In this document: positions 51,051-62,808 of the stretch, piece by piece
Layout of the letters: each line of letters begins with the position of its first letter
Numbering within the stretch: the first letter of the stretch is position 1
Source of the DNA: Taenia hydatigena
Lineage: Eukaryota; Platyhelminthes; Cestoda; Cyclophyllidea; Taeniidae
Assembly: GCA_036345935.2 (NCBI GenBank)
Contig: JADWOT020000002.1
Location: forward strand, 18,130,754 to 18,194,753
Direction of reading: 5' to 3'
DNA: 64,000 nucleotides
The notes under the pieces: model-generated
Database searches by the model: none
Told to the model about the DNA's origin: nothing
Seen by the model: the letters and a program-made list of their open reading frames with translations, nothing else
Program-made: the position numbers and the translations under genes

Positions 51051-54000
51051 CACAATTCGCAGATGAACAGACGGTCTTCACCCTACCCGTTGTTTGTCCC
51101 AACGAAGAACCACCTCAGGCGACTTCTGCAGATCATCGAATGTGCTGCTTCTTATTCCACCTTAGTAAAGTGACAGCTCACAATTTCAGGGAGTAGTGTG
51201 TGAGAACACAGCCTTGAAATTCTCTTACACCTCAATTAGTCCACGTGACAAATAAGACATTGATCGGCAAGGAAAAGAAGGTGAGCATTTTGTTGGCCCC
51301 CAGGCCAGTAGTATAGAGCTGTCACACTAGTCCCTTATCCTCCCCTCTCTCTCCAGCTCTTAATCAAATTTTTCAGGAATGATTGACGCATTGCAATGAC
51401 AACAGCAATGAATGAATCCACTGTAACTGAGGCCGCAGTGTGTTCGCTGTAGGATGTACTGGCGCCATTCTGCATTCTGTCTCGTAGACTTCTTAATCCA
51501 TTGTACCATTCAACGCAAAAGATCAACCACGATGGATGTTGAAAAGCAGATAAAGGGGTCTTAACGACACAACGAGTGTGTGGGACTTTTTAATGCCCTA
51601 CTATTCCGCGCGATCCTTTATGCATGACGAAAATGAAACTACTACCAGGCAATCTTCTCGAATTGCGCCTTTGAACCACAAAAATGCAACTTTATTGTCA
51701 CTGACATAAAGTTCTGTTACGATGCCTTTCTCAATGATGACATCCTATTCGCCATTCCTCTCAGGCCTGTCAGCGGCCTCTAGCATCGACCACGACTAGT
51801 TGCAAATGCAATTTGAGTTGCGTTTGCTACCATCAATGGGTACACTTGGCATTGGCTATTTCATTCTTCGTAAGGCGAAAGTTTAACGTGTGGGTGTTGT
51901 GGAAATGGCTAGACATAATTTGACATCTAACGAACGTTGCCTGTTATGCCTGGTAGAATCAAACGAATAAGCTCTCATTTATTCCAGCAGATTCAAAGTG
52001 ATCAGGGTGGCGAAGATGCCCAAGACGCACTTTTGCTGACTTTGGTTTTCACCGCACAACTGAAATAAAATTTACAGATTTCCTACAGAACACGTTCAAA
52101 AGAGAATAAAGTCTTGGGGATGTGGAACATTTCATTTTCCTTGGTTTTCATAAACAAAATTACAATTAACACGTTTAAGTCGGTACCAGGATTACCTCAA
52201 TAGGATACAGAACTGGAGTAAAACAATGAGTCTTCAAATAACACATCGTCCACAATTGTCTAGTTTTTCTAAATGCAAAGTCGCAAAGGCGTTTTTTGTG
52301 AATAAAGGAATAATAAGTGTTTCTCAACGTCACAAGCCTCGCACTTTCACAAATGTCCGAAATCGTGGTTAAGGATGCACAAAGCACAACAATGACTTGA
52401 CTAGGAAATGCTCCAGTCAGGAGCACTGCAGAGGAGTCATTGCAGTTTTGTTATCTCCGCCACAGTAATACGCCGGTAATGCAAGCAGACCTACTAATCC
52501 CTAAATTGAATGCCTAATACACACTGCTATAATAATATTGAGGTCTATTTTGCACTTTCCAGAATAATACTTGTTTATCTTTATTTCCTTTGCAAGGTAT
52601 AGATTAACGCTCCTGTAGTCTGTAAAGCCGGGGCTACCAAAACACCTTTAAGTAAGAAGATAATTCTACGTTTCTTTAAGGCACACCATCTCGAACAATG
52701 CAGAGGCAGAAAGTTGGTGCACAAAATGTCTGAATACACAGATTCGGTTTCAGACGGTTGAGGTCGAATTGAACATAATATCGTAGCCAAGAGTGCGATT
52801 CGCATTCACGGATTGTGTTTCTCTCCAGTTATTCATTTCAAATGTACTTTCCTCTATGCCAACTGTGTCTACACTTCACCTGAAATGAATAGCAACGCTG
52901 TAATCACCCAAACATGTGGGTCTGTTCGAAAAGTAGAAATTGGACATTTTTATTTGTCATCTCGTTTCCTGCAGCATATCAAACGCGAATAGTGTAGGCA
53001 AGCGGGTGTTTTTAAGAGCGTCAGAGGAGATGAGCTGATGGTTCGCCAAGGAGCAAGCTCTGTGAACAGAATGGTGAGCTGCAGACGAGAAGGAATTGCA
53101 AGTGGACGAAAAACATCGACAAACCTTCTTCTGTCTAAGGCAATAGCTCTTATCCGCTTCGATTCCGACGCACATTAATTACCGACATGACATTCTCATT
53201 GCGTTAATCAAAACTGTCAATTAATTGAATAGCGGTTATTTTAAACTATTATTTTATTACTTAACTGACATAAAAGCAATGCATTTGCTAATTTAACGTC
53301 TTGTCGAAGCGTTGTGACAAAGTAAATAGCGATCTTCAAAACAAATGCCCTTTACTCCTTCCTATTTTGCATTTTATTTTAAATGCGATCCATTAGAGAA
53401 GCAACTTCCTAGATAGAGCTACAAGTTGGTTGACGAATTATCAGAATACATTAGGAGTTTATTTTCGTCATTAAGTTTTTTAATGGCTTACACTCTGGAC
53501 TGGTGTGCGCAACATGCTAGTGTGCATCACACGATTTGATTTGGGTAAGAGGCGTTTGACAAACACAGATGTGATAGAGGAGGCATCGTAAATTTTCCCC
53601 ATCTAGACGAGTAACAGGAAAGGCGAAACTTATGTCAGTGTTAAATCCGTCCCCTTGCTCACTTAGCATGAGGGTTGAAGGCGGAGAACTCAACGTGGAA
53701 TAAGATACTCTGGTGGCAACCCTAGTAAGCCTCATCTCGTTCAACTATGATATGAACATGGAAGAGTGTTTTAGACCTGACAAATGTGACCATTCACTTC
53801 ATTTCTGACGCCAAACTATGGACAGAAGCCTTTGTACCTTGCTAACTCCCTCCAAGGTCTGTGTTTGGCTGTGATAGACGCTGGTTTCATCACTAATACC
53901 GGCCTGGTTCAGTGTTGTCACCTCGTCATCAGCGAAAAAGAGAGGACCCTCGTCCATAACTTCATTCATGTCGCCACAGAGCGAGTCAGAATGACGAAAA

Positions 54001-57000
54001 GTATGCTAGGGAACTGTAATGGAAGGAGCTTGCCATGGCTTATTCTTATTCAGCATCATGGTTGGACAAAAATCCAGTGTGGTCGCACAGTTTGACCACC
54101 CAGTATGGTTGAGATGTTCTGCGGCACAAAGGCAAATTATCACCACCAGCTGATCGTGCGGCCTCAATTCGTTGCATGTCCAAAAGTCGGTCGGACTTAA
54201 TGCTCTCCCACTGTGCCTCATCCAGGCTCAAGCTATACCTCAGTGCCCTCATCCTCCTTGTTCCCACATGCCTTGCGTTCATTTTTGCAAGTTTCAGACG
54301 AACTTGAGGAACGTCTATGCAATCTCCTAGCTTAACTCGGCAGCAGAATACTCCATAATGAACTTTCAGGTTTTGCTCACCCGTTTTAACAAGACCACAA
54401 CCACTTCCCTTTCTATAAGGCTACATTTAGCAGAAGGATGAGAAATGTGAGTTGTCTTTTAGAGTCAGTCATAGTCATGCAATCGGACACCGCTGCCTAG
54501 TTTAGGCCAACTTTGGAATCTTTCGGTACGTAAAAGCTGTTATTATTTTGCTAACTCATCGTCAAACGGAATCTAACGTATCAGCTTAATTAGAACGATG
54601 GGCAAAGCAAAGCATTTCAATGGCAGTCTATTCAATTGTTATTTTAATTTCTATAGAACTATGTGACCAAATTGCACAGAACTTAATTGATAATGTCAAA
54701 AAATGAGACGATAGTACTTTTTGGGAGATTAGAATACAATATTTTGCCCAAAGGAAGTCGTCAAAGCCTTATCCTTTTAAATATTCTTGTCGTGGTTATT
54801 ATAATGTTCCTGTAAATGAAATGAAGTAGTAGGCATAATAGCCCCTTAGTTGCCTCATTTTAGAGCATGATTCCTATGCAGATGAATAAGGAATTCGCAA
54901 ATATTTACTACCCTAGCCATCCCAGCACTGCCTATGGCGAAGCCATAACGACCAAAAGCAACACGATACCTTCCGTGGTGCAAATGCTTCGAACGGCAGT
55001 TCATCAAGTCTTTACCTTCCGCGGTATATGCATAATCATTTGTGACACAAGGAAGAAGCAAAGCGCTATTATTTGTAGAGCGAAGTTAAGGAGGTTACGA
55101 TGGACATGCTCGTTCACGCTATCTAATGTACTTCGCTACTTACTGAGCTTAAGTGGCAAAGATGATACCTCATGCTACCATCGTCTCATCTGCCTTGTTA
55201 TTATTTTCTCAGACACCTGCACCCTGCATCACACTTCTTACCCAGTGGATTTGATTTGGTCACATTTTGCGAAGTCAATGGTAGCAAAGAGGGTTGTTGA
55301 GGTTTAATTGGTAGCAAATTTTGTCGTTTGGTCCAGCAGCAGTTGATCTCAATGCGTGAGCGGAATATGCGTACGTGACTGAGTGCCCCGTAACAATGCT
55401 TCCTAGACAAACAAAATCAGATAAATTATGAAACTAAGAAAATTATCGTGATAGGTTTGTTAAGGGGAGTTTCGCTTTGGTGGCCAAAGCAATGCGATCA
55501 ATTGAGAAGTTTGAAGTTACAGCGCCACCGCACTGTCACCTTCATTCCATTGTATTTTCAGAATGCACGAAGTTCTCCATCGTTCCAGTATGTATTGCTA
55601 CGTCTTACTTAATGCAGCAATAGAGTAAGAATATGGGAAGCGATGCAGACTGTCAACAGTAATGCACTGGCATTTTTGAGATGTACCGAGCATAGCGTGT
55701 GGTTGATGAAAAGCGTTAAAACAAGCAATTGTTCCACTGCCTAATGCATTTGGAGGAATGACCGCTTTTGCTATTCCACTTTACTAAAATGACTATTCGT
55801 CGTTTTCCCTTCTTACGGAAGTTTGATGTTTTGTATTTCGGTAAACGCTGTTAAGTCCCAGATAGTTAAATCCATTTTAGAGCAGTACTTCCTCCTTACT
55901 TAGCTTCCGCGCTTGTAAGTTACTCTATTATTCTACTTTAACTGCCTTTGCATCAGTGTTGATGCCAATGCTTAACCCAAAGTGACATTTTAAACCACCA
56001 GACCTAACAAACACTCAACAGTCACAGGAAAGCAAACGTGTTGTCGTTTCTTTTGAGCAGATTCGTGGTTTCCCAACCAGCCGATAATCATTAATTAGCA
56101 AAGTAGGGATTGGGAGCCTACACCACGTGCGTAGTGACAACAGTAACATTGACATTGTATGTCGATTCCAAATAATTACCGCTGTATCCGTGCGCATGAG
56201 GTTTATTTTTTTCAATTTTGCTCACTACAAGAGTCTACTTTACGTGAAATGCCACCGGATTTGTAAATAGCATCTGTCTATGATCTTGAGATGGAGGTGA
56301 GGAAAATTGCTCTTGTTTCCCTGTAGAACTTCAGCCATTCGTTGTAGAAGAAGTCAAACCTTGTTGCGATTCGTAGTGTCGCTCAAACGGTATCCACTCT
56401 ACACCATTTAGCAGCCTGAGACCGAAGGTAGAGGAAGACAATAATATGATATCTTTGTAATGTTTAACAATTGGTCACTATTTGGGAAACTGGGATCATG
56501 AGCTGCCTAAGAGTCTTCTCGCGGTTCTCCCATGCGCTTGAATTAATATTCACTCCTACTCAGCTTTGACGTGTGTCTGTCACTTCATTGCTATTAGCCA
56601 TCACAGCACTGGCTTCATCGAACCACTGGTGCTCCACACCATGCCATCCATCTCAGGCTGACAAATGAAAGGTTAAACTTCAGTCAGTCATTCTGCGCAC
56701 AGGCATCAGTGGATTGGATTGGCGTTTACCACTGACTCGTGTAAACCCAATGCAAAGTTATGATACTGTCAATTAATGCAAACCACATTCCATAACAAAG
56801 ATATGAACATCAACACGTATTTAGATATGATAAGGCAGAATCATTCAGAATTAAGCTTTTTAGTGTATGTGAGCGACTACAGGGCGTTCTTCGTCTGTAC
56901 ACTACCCGGTTTCGACATATTTGGGGCGTGCTTTGGAGACACTATGTGGTTAGTTCATTATGGCGCTGGCGCACTGACACTGAACAATTTGGAGTTGAGT

Positions 57001-57417
57001 AATTTTGCCGAGACATGCGCATGATGTGCTTCTCTCATCATCGTTGTGCAGTTGCAAGCACATTCGCTGGATCCTTCCTATTGCACAAGAGTCCGTCCAT
57101 TCATTGCCAAGCAAAAAGCATTTGTTTCATTCTCACGCCAACAACCATTGCGACTTTCGTAAATACCTCTCCAGAAATATTAGTTCTTTATTATTGAAAA
57201 CCCTCACAAAAATAAAAACAGTGCATTCTTATCCGGCTTCGCTCTCATCGCAACAGTGTCTTTACAAACCACTTTATAAAATGTCGCTTGAGAGAAATTT
57301 AAAGCAGGATATACTTTTGTAGCTGGCGGAGAAGGGCGACACAGTTATGAAGTGTGTCTCCAGCCAATTGGCATTTCATGTTGAATGCTATGTCTCATAC
57401 CAAGTGCTCTGATGCGT
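51051..57417. other. Gene-free stretch of about 6.4 kb
   Basis: The longest frame is 54867-55307 (+, 146 codons) without motifs or biased composition. Overlapping frames at 54006-54282 (-) and 53832-54095 (+) are likewise unrecognised. No RNA gene was seen. Confidence 0.45.
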
Positions 57418-57693
57418 CTAATGAGCAATTGATCTGACCTGCGAACAAATGGTGCATCGTATGCGCATCATGTGATGGCAAGCGAGGGTGATTGAAAGCA
57501 GACTCTTCAGCAGCACCAATTGGAAATGTGCAAAGTCATTAAACCTCCCCATCGGTTGTATATGAACAAACGGTGCAACCTGTTTCAGCTGTAAATAACT
57601 TCTTTTTCCATTTTGTCGGAGGCAATGCCGAATCCGAAGAAGCTGTTGATTACTAGTGAATATAAGACAGTAAACTTGGCATTCAATTGGCAC
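57418..57693 (-). CDS. Candidate exon of unknown protein
   Basis: The minus-strand frame reads LRIRHCLRQNGKRSYLQLKQ and FNDFAHFQLVLLKSLLSITL before a donor-like TTCGCAG|GTCAGA. The amphipathic helical look matches the candidate at 58.8-59.2 kb on the same strand. No domain was recognised. Confidence 0.2.
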   Translation of the reverse strand: MPIECQVYCLIFTSNQQLLRIRHCLRQNGKRSYLQLKQVAPFVHIQPMGRFNDFAHFQLVLLKSLLSITLACHHMMRIRCTICSQVRSIAH

Positions 57694-58825
57694 TGCTGAA
57701 TGGCATCGTGTTGGACTAACTATTCAAATCAAGGAATGCCCATTTCCTTGGCTAGCATTGACAAAGCGCTCACTCTGACCTGATGTGCATCTCAGAGTGC
57801 TTCATGAATCACGATTGCTGCTGCAGAATCATCGCAGTCAATTCTCTCTGTCAAGCTGAGACCATCACCGCAAAACAATGGCTCCATTGCTCCCTGTTGG
57901 TCCTGTCCATTCCCTATACTTCCCTGACTTTTCCATTAACAAGGCATTAATATATTGCAACGTTCTGCAACCACTGCATTTTTGAGCTTTAACAGCCGAT
58001 GGCATTGGTTTTTTTTAATGATGATGACGCTCACCGAACATCGTGATTTCCCATGAAAGCCTTGCCATTACTTCCACAATTCCATGCAGCATCAAAATTC
58101 GCGCATTTAGTGAATTCAAGACTCACAACAGCTATTTTTCTGTAATAAAAATTCTTTTCCAAATCGTTTGATTCACTGATATTACTTGTGTGAAGACATA
58201 GGGCTCAAAATTAATGGTAACGCACGATCAACATATCATCATAATTTTATGTCTGTTTCCCATATTTTATCGCGCAACTTCGCATTTCTTATTGAAGTGT
58301 TCTGCTCAACTGCCCTTTCTACCCACATCGTCTATTTTCATGTGTTCAGAACAGAAGCCAACACTTCACAAATGCCATCATATGACTTGTGTCTGTTGTG
58401 CTAAACCCGTTCTGCATCACCAATCACCAGCGACTCTGCTTCATACTACAAGATTGGCATTTCACTAGTGAGTGAAGGCACGATCACATTGTGTAAATCA
58501 ATTTCTCGTTGTGACACCCAGAGCTAAAGGGTGGAAAGAGACAGTTGAGTAGACAATAAGAGGTGCTTCATGCATAACATTCATACACCGATGACGTCTC
58601 AAATTCTATGTCCACTCATGTCCTCAGCACAATTGATTCTCGCATCTCGGTGGCACGATTGTGCCCTACTTTTTATTTTAGCAACTAAAAGCTCAACAAA
58701 ATGTTAAACAATTGATAGCAAAACGTAAGTTCTACAGTCATCACTACTGTTCATCATATTTGGAGTTAAATCAGTTTAGTGTGTTCCCGTTCACGGCTAC
58801 GAGAGTCCCTCTTTCGCAGAATACA

Positions 58826-59203
58826 TTAAAAATAAAGAAATGGCCTGATGGTTGCCTCGCTTGAATGTTGACTGATTAAAGGAGATAAATCATACAATTT
58901 ATCAGTGAAAACTGGAAACATAGACCTCTGCAGTGGCGTCGGCCACATCAGCGCAAACCATAGGGTTGGATAGTCTCTAATAAGCACATTGAATAAGTAA
59001 CTAAAAGACTGAAGGCGAAGGTCATCAAATTCAATGCATTGATACAAATGAGAAATAATAACTGGAATCAACGCAGTGAACAAATGGAACACTGGGTGAA
59101 AGAGACTATCGCACACTTTATGGCATGGAACAGTGCAATAGTGATCATAAAGGGTGGGGCGTTGACAAAATGCAAAATTTGAAAGAGTGAGGTAGGGCAT
59201 CAT
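58826..59203 (-). CDS. Candidate exon, helical-repeat protein (faintly like TEX10/Ipi1)
   Basis: A 125-codon frame with a helical, Leu-rich middle (SLFHPVFHLFTALIPVIIS, then DDLRLQSFSYLFNVLIRDYP). The pattern of two amphipathic helices around a 'D.RL.SF..L..L...YP' turn recalls the N-terminal region of the TEX10/Ipi1 ribosome-biogenesis family. If a gene continued 5' on the minus strand, it would run into the CAP gene on the opposite strand, so this is more likely a fragment or chance. Confidence 0.25.
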   Translation of the reverse strand: MMPYLTLSNFAFCQRPTLYDHYCTVPCHKVCDSLFHPVFHLFTALIPVIISHLYQCIEFDDLRLQSFSYLFNVLIRDYPTLWFALMWPTPLQRSMFPVFTDKLYDLSPLISQHSSEATIRPFLYF

Positions 59204-59596
59204 CCATCACCGTCATCTTTGTACGGAGGTGGTAATGCTTGCACAATCCCAAATTCGCTGCGATCTGTTTGACTGTCACTGATTTGGTCTGCTAAAACGA
59301 AAACTACCAGAAAGTCGCAAAACGTGACTGCAGTGTCCATAGATTACATGATCAGGATCAGAACACTTGAGTCCTTTCAAATCCGCTTACTCTGCAAACT
59401 GTCTACTATTGCATTGGAAATGTGAAATGAGGGTAAGTCTAGTCAGCAGATCTGCAACCTAAAGTCGACTTGACCCGGACCATAAGTGACGGAAATACCT
59501 CAGCCAATGTGATGGCATATTCTGTTTTGTCACGCCACCCCATGTTTCACGAATAAATAGGTGAAATTATCTCGCCCTTTCAAACCCTTTGCCAAG

Positions 59597-60720
59597 ATGA
59601 TACGCACACAGAAGGGTAAGTTGTTCATTGCTTAGCATCTCTCACCATCATCATGCTCATCTGTTACTCTGCACACATTTCGCTTTGTCAGGTCTCTTTG
59701 TGAAGGTGGTCTTAAGCCTCATCACTGTCATCGCCATGGTGACCTGTTATCGACCCACACCGGCTGAACGGGAGCAACTTCTTGAGGCTCATTTGGAAGT
59801 TCGTGGAAATGTACAACCACCTGCCAGCAATATGCGACTATTGGTACGTTCGCTCCCAACACCTGCGTAGTTGACCAGACATGTGTTGACACTATAATCT
59901 GTTTTGCGTGTAAATGCTCTTTGTCTAGAGGTATTCGAAAGAATTGGGGTTTCTGGCAGAATTTTGGACCAGGCTGTACGACTTCAAAACTCCCTTCTCG
60001 TGGCCCTATCATATGAGTGCACGAAATTTTGTCATTATTAGTGGCAAAAAGCCAAACATTACTGAGGGCGTGTGTGCCTGGAAGAAAGAAGCCAAACACT
60101 ACAATTATTACAACAACTCTTGCACAGGGTCCTGTATTCACTACACACAGGTGAGGAAATGGTGTGTGCGTGCGTGTTTGCTACTCATGACACGCAGAGT
60201 GTGGATGCAATCCAATCTACACAGCGAAGCCACTCACTCCTTACTACTGAGTGTCTACTTGAACTGATGTGCGGATGGAAGAGGTGTATAGGAGTGGAGT
60301 CATGTGAATGATGGTGTGATGATGAATGATTTAGTACGGGATGGCACGTCTTGTCATGCCTTTCTCTCTACCTAAACAGATGGTGTGGGCAACCACGACT
60401 GAGGTGGGCTGTGCAATCCAGCGATGTAATAATCTTGTGCCTAATTTAGAGAATCCACAATATTTGATTGTGTGTGGTTACAAACCTCCGTAAGTTTGGT
60501 TTCATCTGATCGTGTGACCGATGAGAAGCCTATCGATACACTGCTACGTGCGCATTCCTTTAGAATTAGATACTCATGGTATCGGCTACCATACATGCAA
60601 GGACCCAGCTGTAGCCAATGTCCCAGTGGATGGGAATGTTACCGCAACCAATGCATCGATAAGCTGGAAAGCCATCACAAAAACGTAACTGTTCCAGCCT
60701 GTGTGGTGTATAAGGAGTAA
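59597..60720 (+). CDS. Secreted CAP/SCP domain protein (venom-allergen-like), complete, five exons
   Basis: Exons: 59597-59615, 59692-59843, 59929-60150, 60380-60489, 60564-60720. Introns of 76, 85, 229 and 74 bp all obey GT..AG and the phases fit, giving 219 residues. A hydrophobic signal peptide spans about 8-24. The mature start CYRPTPAEREQLLEAH is the usual opening of CAP proteins, followed by PPASNMRLLRYSKEL, a conserved helix with W70, PNITEGVCAW (99-108) and the CAP1 block HYTQMVW (128-134) interrupted by intron 3, then CAP2-like YLIVCGYKPP (159-168). A tail follows with cysteines 184, 187, 193 and 198. Sequons occur at N100, N119 and N208. CAP proteins are extracellular sandwich folds, much expanded in parasitic worms and often released at the host interface; the role of this one is unknown. 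The residue before H128 is Ile where the family usually has Gly, and Gly164 replaces the usual polar residue after C163. The first exon encodes only six residues. Confidence 0.88.
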
Positions 60721-60878
60721 TTGCGTGCTATCTATACTGGCTGCAGCCAAAATTATGTGCTGCGAGTCGGTCGCCATTTCTCCAAGTACTCTCAGCACAT
60801 TTTTCCACTTTTCCACTTTTTAATTTCTGCCAATTCTCTGGTATGTCTTCTTTGATTTCCACCTTGCCGTTCTGACAA

Positions 60879-60884
60879 AATAAA
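60879..60884 (+). terminator. Poly(A) signal of the CAP gene
   Basis: AATAAA lies 159 bp after the stop codon, preceded by a T-rich stretch. Confidence 0.6.
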
Positions 60885-61131
60885 TACACACGAACTCACA
60901 TGTCTTGATGAATGCGGCTATGAAGAGAGGACAACTTGTGAGGTGTCAAGATGGGAGTGAGGAGAAAAGGGTGATGAGAAGGTGAGGGTCTAAGAGATAG
61001 CAATGTGCGCAGTGAAGAAGAAAAAGGAAACGTGTTTGCTTTAAGAATAGAAGCCCACGAGCTGTAGAGCCAGCGCCAACGTTGAGAATTCGTCTCCATA
61101 ATGCAGCATGAAATGGGATCACATGGCAAAT
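60885..61131. other. Flank between the CAP gene and the assembly gap
   Basis: Short purine-rich sequence; no gene seen. Confidence 0.5.
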
Positions 61132-61731
61132 NNNNNNNNNNNNNNNNNNNNNNNNNNNNNNNNNNNNNNNNNNNNNNNNNNNNNNNNNNNNNNNNNNNNN
61201 NNNNNNNNNNNNNNNNNNNNNNNNNNNNNNNNNNNNNNNNNNNNNNNNNNNNNNNNNNNNNNNNNNNNNNNNNNNNNNNNNNNNNNNNNNNNNNNNNNNN
61301 NNNNNNNNNNNNNNNNNNNNNNNNNNNNNNNNNNNNNNNNNNNNNNNNNNNNNNNNNNNNNNNNNNNNNNNNNNNNNNNNNNNNNNNNNNNNNNNNNNNN
61401 NNNNNNNNNNNNNNNNNNNNNNNNNNNNNNNNNNNNNNNNNNNNNNNNNNNNNNNNNNNNNNNNNNNNNNNNNNNNNNNNNNNNNNNNNNNNNNNNNNNN
61501 NNNNNNNNNNNNNNNNNNNNNNNNNNNNNNNNNNNNNNNNNNNNNNNNNNNNNNNNNNNNNNNNNNNNNNNNNNNNNNNNNNNNNNNNNNNNNNNNNNNN
61601 NNNNNNNNNNNNNNNNNNNNNNNNNNNNNNNNNNNNNNNNNNNNNNNNNNNNNNNNNNNNNNNNNNNNNNNNNNNNNNNNNNNNNNNNNNNNNNNNNNNN
61701 NNNNNNNNNNNNNNNNNNNNNNNNNNNNNNN
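61132..61731. other. Assembly gap, 600 N
   Basis: Exactly 600 unknown bases. Any open frame spanning it is meaningless. Confidence 1.
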
Positions 61732-62587
61732 GTGTTGCACTCTATTACCATTGCAGACATTTAATTGTACTTTGCTGTGTGATTGTGCAGTTAAATGTCT
61801 CCGTCCTCTTAGCAACAAACTTTGCAAATCTCAGTCACTGTCTTGTCTTCACACAAAATAGTATGGACTCAAAGTGTAAAGGGATTGCCTGTTGATATGT
61901 TGGTTAAGTGGGCCCATCTCCACATTCACACTGTGTTGTTCCTTGCATTCTATGGTGAAGCGTGAGTGTGGGGCATTGACAAAGATGAGATCGGAGTGGG
62001 TCTATAGCACTGAACTTGGACTCCATTTTAACAATCTGCAACTTTTACTTAGTAGGTACAAGGGGTCATCTCTAGTCAGAAAAGCTCAAAGTGAAACCTA
62101 CAAGCAGGACTTTCGTTCAATCACCATTGCAATCCGCCACCTATTCATAGCAAGATAATAAGTGCGAATGGAGAAGAACGGAGCAATGCTAGACCCCTGG
62201 TCAATATGCAGGTAAAAAGACGTGAAATTGGACCCATTGTCTGGATTCAAGTGTCGTAAGAATCGACCTCTGGATAGAGGTCTGAGTGATTATCTGGGAC
62301 AAATGACGTATTACCTAACCCTGAAAATGTGGCGAGTTAATCAACTGACTAAGGTGTTGTGGCTACCTGATGGTATGATTTGGCCAAGCATTCGACACGG
62401 CTCAAGGCATTGCAGCCACTGTGGGCAAGTGAATAACGATGTACGTACACTGGAGAAGTCTCTACGCCATGTGGCAACAGTAACTGAGTGACAGGCATTG
62501 TGCGGACTAGAGGTGGTTAGATGGGTGTAAAAAGGTTGGTTAGGGTGAAGAGGGTGAGTAATCCGTCCCTTTGAATTTGACACTTAC
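61732..62587. other. No gene recognised
   Basis: Frames at 61892-62158 and 62222-62491 (+) show no family motif. The second has a CSHCGQVNND stretch after a His-rich run but no zinc-finger spacing. Confidence 0.4.
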
Positions 62588-62808
62588 AGGTAAGCAGTGA
62601 AGTGGGAAATTCATGTCGATTCCCTTCACCGACGTAGCACCCACACACCACACCCGGTCTTCCATGCAGGTCCTTCAAGCGCAATACCGTGCTTTTGCTT
62701 GCATCCTGCGTGAACGCACAGTCCACTTTGAATGGCAGTTTTGTAAATCTCCTCCTTGCTCTCATCTTTAAGGCCTTGAGCAATTACCATCGCGATTTGC
62801 CACCCTTT
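62588..62808 (-). pseudogene. Exon-like fragment with strong splice sites but broken frame
   Basis: On the minus strand a long pyrimidine tract (TTTTCCCTCCCCCTTCTCCC) leads to an acceptor at 62809 and a consensus donor CCT|GTAAGTG closes the segment at 62588. One frame starts in phase 0 right at the acceptor and reads KGWQIAMVIAQGLKDESKEE, then CVHAGCKQKHGIALEGPAWK, but stops at 62626, before the donor. A second frame is open across the donor (contains LKDLHGRPGVVCGCYVGEGN) but not to the acceptor. It could be a last coding exon with a 3'-UTR intron, or an exon broken by a single indel. The protein is not recognised. Confidence 0.35.

Noticed and set aside
54867..55307. 146-codon open frame on the plus strand
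   Set aside because: No domain, no biased composition, no splice or promoter context; within chance expectation for 64 kb.
61108..61895. Open frames of 213-293 codons across 61.1-61.8 kb
   Set aside because: They consist of the 600 N; no real coding evidence.
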